Shown here one piece after another: positions 1-7,060 of a stretch of DNA of 16,920 bases (position 1 is the stretch's first letter; the number at the start of each line of letters is the position of its first letter). The translations under genes and the position numbers were made by a program. The notes below the pieces were generated by a model. The model searched no databases and was not told where the DNA came from. It saw nothing but the letters and a program-made list of their open reading frames with translations. Where the stretch lies: positions 1 through 16,920 of the forward strand of contig CAJPUK010000036.1 in assembly GCA_905373785.1 (NCBI GenBank), read 5' to 3'. This DNA comes from an uncultured Johnsonella sp. Its GTDB lineage: Bacteria > Bacillota > Clostridia > Lachnospirales > Lachnospiraceae.

Positions 1-73
1 ATTTGTACCTCGCTTTATCAAAAGGGTTAACCGCTAAAAAGATTGAATTATACGGGTTTTTTTTATCTCCCGC

Positions 74-104
74 CACACTACTGTTACAAAAGATTAGTGG
101 TGTG
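74..104. repeat. Short inverted repeat (hairpin)
   Basis: CACACTACT (74-82) pairs with AGTGGTGTG (96-104): nine pairs including one G-T, with a 13-base loop. No T-run follows on either strand, so a simple intrinsic terminator is not supported. It could be a protein-binding site or a degenerate terminator of an upstream gene. Function unknown. Confidence 0.35.
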
Positions 105-287
105 TAGATATATTTATAATTGTTTATGTTGTCAAGGGGAAGGCGGAGGGGGATGTGTGGCAGCGACTTTATTCCGAACTTATAAAAATCTTTATAAATA
201 ATTGCTCATTTTTTTGTTACCCGGGTATTCTGCAATCTGAAACATTTAAAAAAATCTTTGATAGGGCTTGTAGCTACTATACTTTAT

Positions 288-338
288 AAGCTTAAAGATG
301 TATAATAATACCAGTTATTTTTATAAGCTTAAGCTTAA
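288..338. repeat. Three AAGCTTAA direct repeats upstream of nagB
   Basis: AAGCTTAA occurs at 288-295, 325-332 and 331-338, the last two overlapping by two bases. The first two copies share the longer word ATAAGCTTAA (286-295 and 323-332), and each carries the self-complementary core AAGCTT. They lie 50 to 100 bases before the nagB start, over the likely promoter zone. This could be an operator for a sugar-responsive regulator, but it does not resemble the NagR/YvoA site I know, and AT-rich DNA produces such words readily. Confidence 0.3.
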
Positions 339-384
339 ACTTATTAAATACAAATATATATATATATTGTAAAGAGAGGATTTT

Positions 385-1110
385 ATGCAAATTTTTAGAA
401 CTGCAGATTATTTAGAGGTAAGCAAAAAGGCTGCATCCATTATAGCAAGTCAAGTTATATTAAAGCCAAATGCTATACTTGGCTTGGCAACAGGTTCTAC
501 GCCTATAAAAACTTACGAGCTTTTAGTAAGAATGTATGAGGCCGGTGATTTGGATTTTTCACAAATCAGTACTATTAACCTTGATGAGTACAGAGGATTG
601 GAGGCAACACATAAACAAAGCTACAGGTATTTTATGAATCAACATTTATTTGACCATATAAATATTAACAAGGCAAATACCTATCTTCCTGACGGTATGG
701 AGCCGGACAGTATAAAAGCTTGCAAAGAATATGAGGCTATCATAAAGAATTCAGCCGGTATAGATTTACAAGTTCTGGGACTCGGACATAACGGTCATAT
801 AGGTTTTAATGAGCCAAGTGACAGTTTCAGTATAGGCACTCACTGTGTGGATCTTACTGCAAGTACCATAGAGGCAAATAAAAGGTTTTTCAACAGCATA
901 GAAGAAGTTCCGAAACAGGCATACACCATGGGCATAGCTTCTATATTATCCGCTAAAAAAATACTTTTATTGGTTTCCGGAGAAGATAAGGCAGCTATAC
1001 TTGCCAAGGCTATAAAAGGAAAAGTTACTCCGGAGGTTCCCGCTTCTATATTACAATTACATCAGGATGTAGTTGTAGTCGCAGATGAAAAAGCTTTACT
1101 TGGCATGTAA
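385..1110 (+). CDS. nagB: Glucosamine-6-phosphate deaminase
   Basis: Cytoplasmic enzyme that converts glucosamine 6-phosphate to fructose 6-phosphate and ammonia, feeding amino sugars into glycolysis. The 241 residues match the compact Gram-positive NagB length. Visible motifs are the phosphate-binding GLATGSTP (33-40), NLDEYRGL (65-72) with the family's catalytic Asp at 67, and the active-site block LGLGHNGHIGFNEP (131-144) with His138 and Glu143. The C-terminal PASILQLH (219-226) is also typical. The start is the ATG four bases after AGAGAGGA. The next gene on the same strand is a sugar-transport ATPase 43 bases downstream. No nagA (deacetylase) is adjacent, so N-acetylglucosamine 6-phosphate must be deacetylated by an enzyme encoded elsewhere, if at all. 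Family assignment is secure. Confidence 0.96.
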   Translation: MQIFRTADYLEVSKKAASIIASQVILKPNAILGLATGSTPIKTYELLVRMYEAGDLDFSQISTINLDEYRGLEATHKQSYRYFMNQHLFDHININKANTYLPDGMEPDSIKACKEYEAIIKNSAGIDLQVLGLGHNGHIGFNEPSDSFSIGTHCVDLTASTIEANKRFFNSIEEVPKQAYTMGIASILSAKKILLLVSGEDKAAILAKAIKGKVTPEVPASILQLHQDVVVVADEKALLGM

Positions 1111-1123
1111 TACAATATATAAT
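1095..1123 (+). promoter_or_regulatory. Candidate promoter for the sugar ABC ATPase gene
   Basis: TTTACT (1095-1100) and TATAAT (1118-1123) are separated by 17 bases: a perfect -10 and a four-of-six -35. The -35 lies in the last codons of nagB, and the -10 sits about 30 bases before the ATPase start. It would let the ATPase be expressed apart from nagB. Seen by eye only; the AT-rich background makes chance matches common. Confidence 0.45.
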
Positions 1124-1153
1124 TTGAGTATTAATGTATTTTAGGAGGTTATG

Positions 1154-2269
1154 ATGGCAAGTTTGTCGCTTAAAGGTGTAGAAAAAATTTACCCTAACGG
1201 TTTTAAGGCTGTGCAGAATTTTAATTTGGACATTGCAGACAAAGAATTTATAATATTTGTAGGTCCTTCCGGCTGTGGAAAATCCACCACGCTTCGTATG
1301 ATTGCAGGGCTTGAGGACATCAGTGCCGGTACCTTGGAGATTGACGGCAAGGTAGTTAATGATGTTGAACCTAAGGACAGAGATATAGCTATGGTATTCC
1401 AAAACTATGCGCTATATCCACATATGACAGTTTATGAGAATATGGCTTTCGGACTTAAACTCAGAAAGCTGCCCAAAGACGAAATTGACAAGAAGGTTCG
1501 CAATGCCGCTTCAATCCTCGGACTTGAGGCATTGCTCGACAGAAAACCGAAGGCTCTTTCAGGAGGTCAAAGACAGCGTGTAGCCATGGGTAGAGCTATT
1601 GTCAGAAACCCTAAGGTATTCTTAATGGATGAGCCTTTATCAAACCTTGATGCAAAACTTAGGGTTCAGATGCGTATAGAGATTGCAAAATTGCATGAAA
1701 GTCTCGGAGCAACTATTATTTATGTAACTCATGACCAAACCGAGGCTATGACTTTGGGTACAAGAATAGTAGTTATGAAGGATGGAGTTGTTCAGCAGGT
1801 TGACACACCCAAAAACCTTTACAACAATCCTTGCAATACCTTTGTGGCAAGTTTTATAGGCTCTCCTCAGATGAATTTCCTTGATGCCAAGGTTAATGTA
1901 ATTTCAAAGGATAGTGTGGAGCTTAAAGTAGGTTCTTACAGCCTTAAACTACCTGCCGATAAGATAGAGAAACTTGTAAATGATAATTATAACGGCAAGG
2001 AAGTCATACTCGGTATTCGTCCTGAAGATATACATGACAGTGAATTATTTGTAAATCAAGCTCTTTCAGGAAAGATAGAGGCTGATATAAAGGTATATGA
2101 ACTTTTAGGCTCAGAAGTATTTTTATATTGTGACCTTGACGGCAAATCAATAACCGCAAGAGTGAACCCGAGAACCACTCTCAAAAATGGAGACAGAGCG
2201 GTATTTGCACTTGATATGCAAAAAATCCATATTTTTGATAAGGACAGCGGTTTGGTAATTACAAATTAA
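1154..2269 (+). CDS. ugpC: Carbohydrate ABC importer ATPase, MsmX/UgpC family
   Basis: Cytoplasmic ATPase of CUT1-type sugar ABC importers; one such protein often powers several transporters (MsmX in Bacillus, MsmK in streptococci). Numbered from an in-frame ATG three bases upstream (1151), it has Walker A GPSGCGKST (38-46), Q-loop Gln84 in VFQNYALYPHMTV, signature LSGGQRQR (136-143), Walker B ending in Asp160-Glu161, switch His194, and a C-terminal regulatory TOBE/OB region from about residue 240. I chose ATG 1154 (371 aa) because it lies five bases after AGGAGG, whereas ATG 1151 would leave only two. No permease or binding-protein gene is adjacent, which fits a shared ATPase. Its substrates cannot be read from this sequence. 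Confidence 0.92.
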   Translation: MASLSLKGVEKIYPNGFKAVQNFNLDIADKEFIIFVGPSGCGKSTTLRMIAGLEDISAGTLEIDGKVVNDVEPKDRDIAMVFQNYALYPHMTVYENMAFGLKLRKLPKDEIDKKVRNAASILGLEALLDRKPKALSGGQRQRVAMGRAIVRNPKVFLMDEPLSNLDAKLRVQMRIEIAKLHESLGATIIYVTHDQTEAMTLGTRIVVMKDGVVQQVDTPKNLYNNPCNTFVASFIGSPQMNFLDAKVNVISKDSVELKVGSYSLKLPADKIEKLVNDNYNGKEVILGIRPEDIHDSELFVNQALSGKIEADIKVYELLGSEVFLYCDLDGKSITARVNPRTTLKNGDRAVFALDMQKIHIFDKDSGLVITN

Positions 2270-2283
2270 TACAAGCTTGGTAA

Positions 2284-2376
2284 AGGGGCTGTTGCATTAA
2301 GAATATACAATATAGCGGCAAATAAAAGCTATATAAAGTATTATTTTATCTTATGCTACAGCCTCTTATTTATTTT
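2284..2376 (+). terminator. Long branched hairpin terminator after the ABC ATPase gene
   Basis: The arm at 2284-2302 (starting AGGGGCTGTTGCAT) pairs with 2349-2366 (ending GCTACAGCCTCT), with one mismatch, one G-T pair and one bulged T. The 46-base interior holds a second stem, ATATAGC pairing with GCTATAT. A T-rich tail (TTATTTATTTTTT) follows the outer stem. It starts 15 bases after the ATPase stop, so it probably ends the nagB-ATPase transcript. The branched interior is longer than in ordinary terminators. Confidence 0.7.
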
Positions 2377-2670
2377 TTACCACTTCTTTTCGGTATATCA
2401 TTTCTTAAATAAGCACTTCGAATTCACTATACAGTCGTTACTATTTTTCCCTATGCAAACTCTCTCTTTTTTCTAACACTGCCATTGGAAGCAGCTTACA
2501 AGTAAAAATATTAATACCTCTTCAACCTACTGTTAGCCTTGCCTTACTGCTTAATTTATAAATATTTTCTCTTTTATTTACAAATTAGTATAAAAAAACT
2601 ATTTATAAAAGCTTCTAAAACCATTACAATAGTATATAAATATATTTTTAATCAAGGAGGAAATGAAAAT
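2377..2670. other. Non-coding gap before nfnA
   Basis: Together with the terminator, this makes a 401-base gene-free stretch. It is strongly AT-rich. An open frame runs through it into nfnA from 2539, but it lacks a ribosome site and its translation does not resemble the family. Apart from the candidate promoter near 2602-2630 and the nfnA ribosome site (AAGGAGG, 2654-2660) I see nothing supportable. Confidence 0.6.
2602..2630 (+). promoter_or_regulatory. Candidate promoter for nfnA-nfnB
   Basis: TTTATA (2602-2607), a 17-base spacer, then TACAAT (2625-2630): four of six and five of six matches to the sigma-A consensus. It would start transcription near 2637, shortly before the ribosome site at 2654-2660. 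The surrounding DNA is so AT-rich that other -10-like words exist, so this is tentative. Confidence 0.4.
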
Positions 2671-3531
2671 ATGTTTAAAATTGCTGCAAAAAAAATGCTC
2701 AATGAAAATGTTGTAATGATGGATGTTGAAGCCCCCCTCATTGCAAAGAAAGCCAAAGCAGGTCAGTTTATTATTTTCAGACTGGACGAGTATGGCGAAA
2801 GAATACCTCTTACCGTAGCAGGTACGGATAAGGAGAAAGGCACTGTAACTATTATTTTCCAAATGGCAGGTGAGGGAACTTTTCTTCTGGGTCAGCAAAA
2901 AGAAGGAGACTATATACTTGACTTTGTAGGTCCGCTCGGTCGTCCTTCCGAGCTTGAAGGCTATAAAAGAGCTTGTGTCATAGGTGGAGGCGTTGGCAAT
3001 GCTATAGCATGGCCGAGTGCCAAAGCTCTATATGCTCAAGGCACAAAGACTGATATTATAGCCGGCTTCAGAAATAAAGATATAGTTATACTGGAAGACG
3101 AGATGAAAGCCTGCTGCGATAACCTTTATCTTACTACAGATGACGGTTCATACGGGGAAAAAGGATTTGTAACCGACAAACTTCGCTCTCTTATAGAGGC
3201 AGGCAATAATTATGATCTGGTTATTGCTATAGGACCGGTAATAATGATGAAACTCATAGCTCAAATTACCAAAGAGTACAACATTAAAACCTTGGTATCC
3301 CTTAACCCTATAATGATAGACGGCACCGGTATGTGTGGCGGATGTAGGGTAGAAGTTAATAATCAGGTTAAGTTTGCCTGCGTTGACGGTCCTGAATTTG
3401 ACGGGCACGAAGTTAATTTTGATGTTCTTATGTCAAGAAACAGCTTTTACAAGGCTACCGAAAGAGAACGTGATCATGACTGTCGTATGAAACAGGAAGG
3501 CAAAGCCTTGGAAAAAGCCGGAGCTATGTAA
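2671..3531 (+). CDS. nfnA: NfnA: FAD/[2Fe-2S] subunit of NADH-dependent ferredoxin:NADP oxidoreductase
   Basis: Small subunit of the cytoplasmic NfnAB complex, which couples reversible NADP reduction to NADH and reduced ferredoxin through flavin-based electron bifurcation. The 286 residues fold as a ferredoxin-NADP-reductase-like protein: an N-terminal FAD-binding barrel with RIPLT (44-48), an NAD-binding half starting at VIGGGVGNA (103-111), and a C-terminal iron-sulfur loop DGTGMCGGCR (217-226) with Cys222 and Cys225, plus Cys237 in FACVDGP. Asp217 sits where NfnA is known to use an aspartate as fourth cluster ligand, which separates it from the four-Cys PyrK. The ATG at 2671 lies ten bases after AAGGAGG; an in-frame upstream start at 2539 adds a non-family tail and was rejected. 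nfnB follows after 14 bases. PyrK and sulfide dehydrogenase subunits are the alternatives. Confidence 0.88.
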   Translation: MFKIAAKKMLNENVVMMDVEAPLIAKKAKAGQFIIFRLDEYGERIPLTVAGTDKEKGTVTIIFQMAGEGTFLLGQQKEGDYILDFVGPLGRPSELEGYKRACVIGGGVGNAIAWPSAKALYAQGTKTDIIAGFRNKDIVILEDEMKACCDNLYLTTDDGSYGEKGFVTDKLRSLIEAGNNYDLVIAIGPVIMMKLIAQITKEYNIKTLVSLNPIMIDGTGMCGGCRVEVNNQVKFACVDGPEFDGHEVNFDVLMSRNSFYKATERERDHDCRMKQEGKALEKAGAM

Positions 3532-3545
3532 GGAGGAATAATATT

Positions 3546-4949
3546 ATGCAAAGAAATATGTCTAACGAAAAAGTTAAAATGCCTGAGCAGGACCCTCTGG
3601 TAAGAAACGCCAATTTCTTGGAAGTAAGTATGGGCTACACCTATAAGATGGCTCAGGAAGAGGCTGCAAGATGCCTGCAATGTAAGGCTCAACCCTGTGT
3701 AAGCGGCTGTCCGGTCAATGTAAAGATCCCTGAATTTATAAAGTGTATTACCGAAGGAAACATAGCAGCCGCCTATGATAAGATAAGTGAGACCAACGGA
3801 CTTCCTGCTGTATGCGGTCGTGTATGTCCTCAGGAAAGTCAGTGTGAATCAAGGTGTGTTCGTGCAAAAAAAGGCGAGGCTGTAGGCATAGGAAGACTTG
3901 AAAGATTTACGGCTGACTGGTACAGAGAAAATAACGATACCCTGCCTGAAAAACCTGAAAGCAACGGTATAAAGGTGGCGGTACTCGGTGCCGGACCTGC
4001 CGGACTTACCTGTGCCAGAGATATGGCACTGCTCGGTTATGAGGTAACGGTTTTTGAAGCATTTCATGAAGCCGGAGGAGTTTTGATCTACGGTATACCT
4101 GAATTCAGACTTCCGAAGGCAATTGTTAAAAAAGAGATAGAAAAGCTTAAAGCACTGGGTGTTAAGATAGAGCTGGATATGGTTATAGGTCGTGTACTTA
4201 CCATAGATGAGCTTTTTGAAGACGGTTTTGAGTCCGTATTTATCGGAACCGGTGCAGGACTTCCGGTATTTATGGGATTGGAAGGGGAAAATGCTATAGG
4301 TGTGTACTCAGCTAACGAGTACCTTACACGTTCTAATCTTATGAAGGCATATGATAAGGATTACCATACTCCAATAAGAAAAAGTAAGGCTGTTGCAGTA
4401 GTCGGCGGTGGAAATGTTGCTATGGATGCCTGCCGTACGGCAAAAAGACTGGGTGCGGAAAAAGTATATATCATATATAGGCGTTCAGAAGCGGAAATGC
4501 CTGCAAGACTTGAAGAAATACACCATGCCAAGGAAGAGCAGATAGAATTCTTAAATCTGCATAACCCTGTTCGTATACTTGTAGATGAGAACAATGAGGT
4601 TACAGGTATGGAGCTTCAGGAAATGGAACTTGGCGAGCCCGGAGCTGACGGCAGAAGAAAACCTATTCCGGTAGACAAGTTTAAGACTATAGATGTTGAT
4701 ACTGTTATCATTTCCATAGGAACAAGCCCCAATCCGCTTATAAAGTCTACCACCGAACACCTTGATACCAACAAAAAAGGTTGTATATCGGTTGATGAAG
4801 ACAGTATGGAAACTACAAGAGAAGGTGTGTTTGCCGGAGGAGATGCCGTCACCGGAGCCGCTACGGTTATACTGGCTATGGGTGCAGGTAAGAAAGCCGC
4901 CGCAAATATGCATAAGTATATCTGCAAAAAACATGGTATAGAGGCATAG
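3546..4949 (+). CDS. nfnB: NfnB: large subunit with two [4Fe-4S] clusters and FAD (GltA-like)
   Basis: Large subunit partner of NfnA and site of the bifurcating FAD and NADPH binding. It is 467 residues long. The N-terminal cluster domain has CLQCKAQPCVSGCP (Cys43, 46, 51, 55) and CGRVCPQESQCESRC (Cys90, 94, 100, 104). A first Rossmann motif VAVLGAGPAGLTC (144-156) binds FAD and a second, VAVVGGGNVAMDACR (283-297), binds NADP, followed by YRRSEAEMPAR (311-321). The C-terminal GVFAGGDAVTGAATVI (427-442) closes the FAD site. It has its own AGGAGG (3531-3536), overlapping the nfnA stop codon. Many databases call this family 'NADPH-dependent glutamate synthase small subunit, gltA'. The adjacent nfnA and the lack of a glutamate synthase large-subunit gene here favour the Nfn role. 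Confidence 0.9.
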   Translation: MQRNMSNEKVKMPEQDPLVRNANFLEVSMGYTYKMAQEEAARCLQCKAQPCVSGCPVNVKIPEFIKCITEGNIAAAYDKISETNGLPAVCGRVCPQESQCESRCVRAKKGEAVGIGRLERFTADWYRENNDTLPEKPESNGIKVAVLGAGPAGLTCARDMALLGYEVTVFEAFHEAGGVLIYGIPEFRLPKAIVKKEIEKLKALGVKIELDMVIGRVLTIDELFEDGFESVFIGTGAGLPVFMGLEGENAIGVYSANEYLTRSNLMKAYDKDYHTPIRKSKAVAVVGGGNVAMDACRTAKRLGAEKVYIIYRRSEAEMPARLEEIHHAKEEQIEFLNLHNPVRILVDENNEVTGMELQEMELGEPGADGRRKPIPVDKFKTIDVDTVIISIGTSPNPLIKSTTEHLDTNKKGCISVDEDSMETTREGVFAGGDAVTGAATVILAMGAGKKAAANMHKYICKKHGIEA

Positions 4950-4978
4950 TGAATTTTATACTTATTCGCTTATATAAA

Positions 4979-5021
4979 AGGGACTGCCGTATTGGATTTC
5001 ATAGTTAATACAGCAGTCCCT
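4979..5021 (-). terminator. Hairpin terminator between convergent nfnB and the GH13 gene
   Basis: AGGGACTGCCGTATT (4979-4993) pairs along its whole length with AATACAGCAGTCCCT (5007-5021), with one G-T pair and a 13-base loop. Read on the - strand, the stem is followed by TTTATATAAG, a fair T-tract, and sits six bases after the GH13 stop codon. On the + strand no T-run follows, so it may serve nfnB only weakly. Confidence 0.75.
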
Positions 5022-5026
5022 CAGTA

Positions 5027-7060
5027 TTACACACTCTTTGCAAGATACATAGCAGCAGTGTTTTTCTTTAATTTTAACTTAGCGCTTATTCCTTTTACCT
5101 CTATGGCATACTCTCCCACATTGTAGGAAGTCTCATCGGTAAGCATTACTCTTACAAGGCTGTCTTTATTTTTAAGTCCCATAAGCCATACAGGAATATC
5201 AACCTCTATCTCTTCACTTCCCGTATATATAACAACCAAAATCTGCTCATCCTTAACCGCTCTTATATAAGCTATCAGATCCTTCTCGCCAAGTATGGGT
5301 ATTAAAGAGCCGTAGCGCAGTGATTTATGCCTCTTGTGCAAGTTTATTGCATACTTATGAAATTCAAGTATATTCCAGTCTTCTCTGCCCCAGGGGAAAC
5401 TTCTTCTGTTATCCGGATCTGTCCATCCGCACACCCCAACCTCATCACCATAGTAAATAGTCGGTGCACCCTGCAAGGTCATCTGCATAATTACAGCCTG
5501 CCTGAATACAGATACATCCACACCCTCATTTGCGGCTTTAGAACCCACCGTATGCAGTCTTCCCACCTTCATATTGGTTCTTGTTAAGAATCTTGAATGG
5601 TCGTGGTTTGAAAGCTCGTTCATACTGCACATATATGCAGGCATGGGCATTCTTGCCTTGGCATATAAAAGGGTATGCCAAAAAAGTTTTCCGTCTCCCC
5701 TTTTTTCAGCATAAAAAGCTTCCGAATGTTTTTCCATACCTGTAAGAAAGAAGCTTACAGGCTCCATAAAAGCATCATAGTTCATCACCGTATCCCACTG
5801 CTTACCGTTAAGCCAGAGGTAAGGATCTCCGTAATGCTCTGCCAAAATTATGGCATCCGGATTGATTTTTTTAACTTCTTTCCTGAACTTTGTCCAAAAC
5901 CTGTGATTAAACTCTTCGGAGTGTCCAAGATCTGCAGCAACATCAAGTCTCCAACCGTCTACATTATAAGGAGGACTGATCCACTTTCCGGCTATGGCAA
6001 GTATCTCGCTGACAAGCTTATCACTGTTTTCATAAAAAAGTTTAGGTAAGGTACTGTGTCCCCACCAACCGTCATAAGAATCAGTATCTTCATAAAATCT
6101 GAAGTAACTTCTGTACGGACTGTCAACTCCGTGAAAAGCACCCTTAGGATATCCCTTTGCATTCTTATATATGGATTCCTTGTCAAGCCATTTGTGAAAA
6201 GAACCACAATGATTAAACACTCCGTCAAGTATGATCTTTATTCCCTTTTGATGTGCTATCTCTACAAAATTAGCAAAAAATCTGTCACTTGCCTCAAGAT
6301 TTTCCTTATCGGTTGTTCGTATAATATACTTGGTAGCTTTAAGGTTATCTTCCGCCTCAGGATCTACAAGCTCTCCGCCGTCATTTACTATCTTTGCGTA
6401 ATGCGGATCTATGTGTTCATAATCCTGAGCATCATACTTGTGGTTTGAAGGAGATACGAATATCGGGTTAAAGTATATAGCCTCAACTCCTAAAGATTTA
6501 AGGTAATCAAGTTTATCCATAACTCCTTGTAAATCTCCTCCGTAAAAATACCCTACATCAAAGTTGGAGGGATACTCATACCAGTCTGTTGTACGGGTAC
6601 AGGGCACACCCAAATAAATATACTCATCATCAAGTACATCATTAGAGCCGTCTCCACGACAGAACCTGTCAACAAATATCTGGTACATTATCGCACCCTT
6701 AGCCCAGTCAGGGGTTTTAAAATCCGGTATGATCTCAAAACCCTGAAACACTCTTATACCGTCACTTACTCCTACCCTGTCATAGTAAACGGTTTCTTTG
6801 CCCTTACTTATCCTGAATACATATCTGAATACTACATTTGATATATCGGTAAAAATTTTATAGTAGTCAAAGTAGTAATCGCTATGATATTTTCTAAGCA
6901 AAGTCGCTTCACTGTAGTTTTTACCATGCAGTATCTCAACCCTGTCCACATCATCTTTTGCAACTCTTATGCATATGCTGATATTATCATATGCACCGGG
7001 TTCTGACGGATTCACATACCCGTTAGTCTCATCGCTAAATATAGCCTCTCTTTTAATCAT
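5027..7060 (-). CDS. Cytoplasmic GH13 alpha-glycosidase (neopullulanase/maltogenic-amylase-like)
   Basis: Alpha-amylase superfamily enzyme expected to hydrolyse short alpha-glucans such as maltodextrins inside the cell; no signal peptide is seen. Numbering from the chosen start (677 aa): an N-terminal beta domain (about 1-115) like the CBM34 module of neopullulanases, then the barrel with MYQIFVDRF (125-133), DGVFNH (279-284), GWRLDVAADLG (369-379) with nucleophile Asp373, AEHYGDP (407-413) with acid/base Glu408, and LSNHDHSRF (483-491) with Asp487. All three catalytic residues are present. A longer frame opens at 7135 inside ftsH, but the first 25 residues do not look like the family. The ATG at 7060 lies nine bases after GAGG and overlaps the ftsH stop by eight bases, so it is probably translated by coupling. 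Exact specificity cannot be read from sequence. Confidence 0.88.
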   Translation of the reverse strand: MIKREAIFSDETNGYVNPSEPGAYDNISICIRVAKDDVDRVEILHGKNYSEATLLRKYHSDYYFDYYKIFTDISNVVFRYVFRISKGKETVYYDRVGVSDGIRVFQGFEIIPDFKTPDWAKGAIMYQIFVDRFCRGDGSNDVLDDEYIYLGVPCTRTTDWYEYPSNFDVGYFYGGDLQGVMDKLDYLKSLGVEAIYFNPIFVSPSNHKYDAQDYEHIDPHYAKIVNDGGELVDPEAEDNLKATKYIIRTTDKENLEASDRFFANFVEIAHQKGIKIILDGVFNHCGSFHKWLDKESIYKNAKGYPKGAFHGVDSPYRSYFRFYEDTDSYDGWWGHSTLPKLFYENSDKLVSEILAIAGKWISPPYNVDGWRLDVAADLGHSEEFNHRFWTKFRKEVKKINPDAIILAEHYGDPYLWLNGKQWDTVMNYDAFMEPVSFFLTGMEKHSEAFYAEKRGDGKLFWHTLLYAKARMPMPAYMCSMNELSNHDHSRFLTRTNMKVGRLHTVGSKAANEGVDVSVFRQAVIMQMTLQGAPTIYYGDEVGVCGWTDPDNRRSFPWGREDWNILEFHKYAINLHKRHKSLRYGSLIPILGEKDLIAYIRAVKDEQILVVIYTGSEEIEVDIPVWLMGLKNKDSLVRVMLTDETSYNVGEYAIEVKGISAKLKLKKNTAAMYLAKSV

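Larger units (their letters stand above)
1..384. other. Non-coding leader region before nagB
   Basis: No convincing gene lies here. In order it holds: a T8 run at 57-64 without a good stem; a 9-bp stem (74-82 with 96-104, one G-T pair, 13-base loop); a purine-rich G-run block (136-152); a perfect 10-base palindrome TACCCGGGTA (218-227); and three copies of AAGCTTAA (288-295, 325-332, 331-338) just before nagB. No well-spaced promoter is obvious. Possible -10 hexamers are TATACT (278-283) and TATAAT (301-306), but neither has a good -35 at the right distance. The left end may be the 3' flank of a gene outside the window. Confidence 0.6.

Noticed and set aside
29..64. Possible terminator ending in the T8 run
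   Set aside because: The only stem is AACC with GGTT plus mismatches, too weak to support an intrinsic terminator.
1..384. glmS-type ribozyme or known riboswitch upstream of nagB
   Set aside because: I see none of the conserved helices or motifs of such elements; only simple repeats and palindromes are present.
2452..2475. Seven-codon ORF in the nfnA upstream gap
   Set aside because: It has no ribosome site and is short enough to be expected by chance.
2539..2670. Upstream in-frame extension of nfnA by 44 codons
   Set aside because: No ribosome site precedes it, the encoded stretch is AT-driven and unlike the family, and AAGGAGG lies at the right distance from ATG 2671.
4551..4934. Antisense ORFs opposite nfnB (also 4616-4927)
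   Set aside because: They are shadows of a strongly conserved coding frame, with no ribosome site and no recognisable protein.
5675..6448. + strand ORFs opposite the GH13 gene
   Set aside because: They lie antisense to a clear enzyme with complete catalytic motifs; no ribosome sites or family features.
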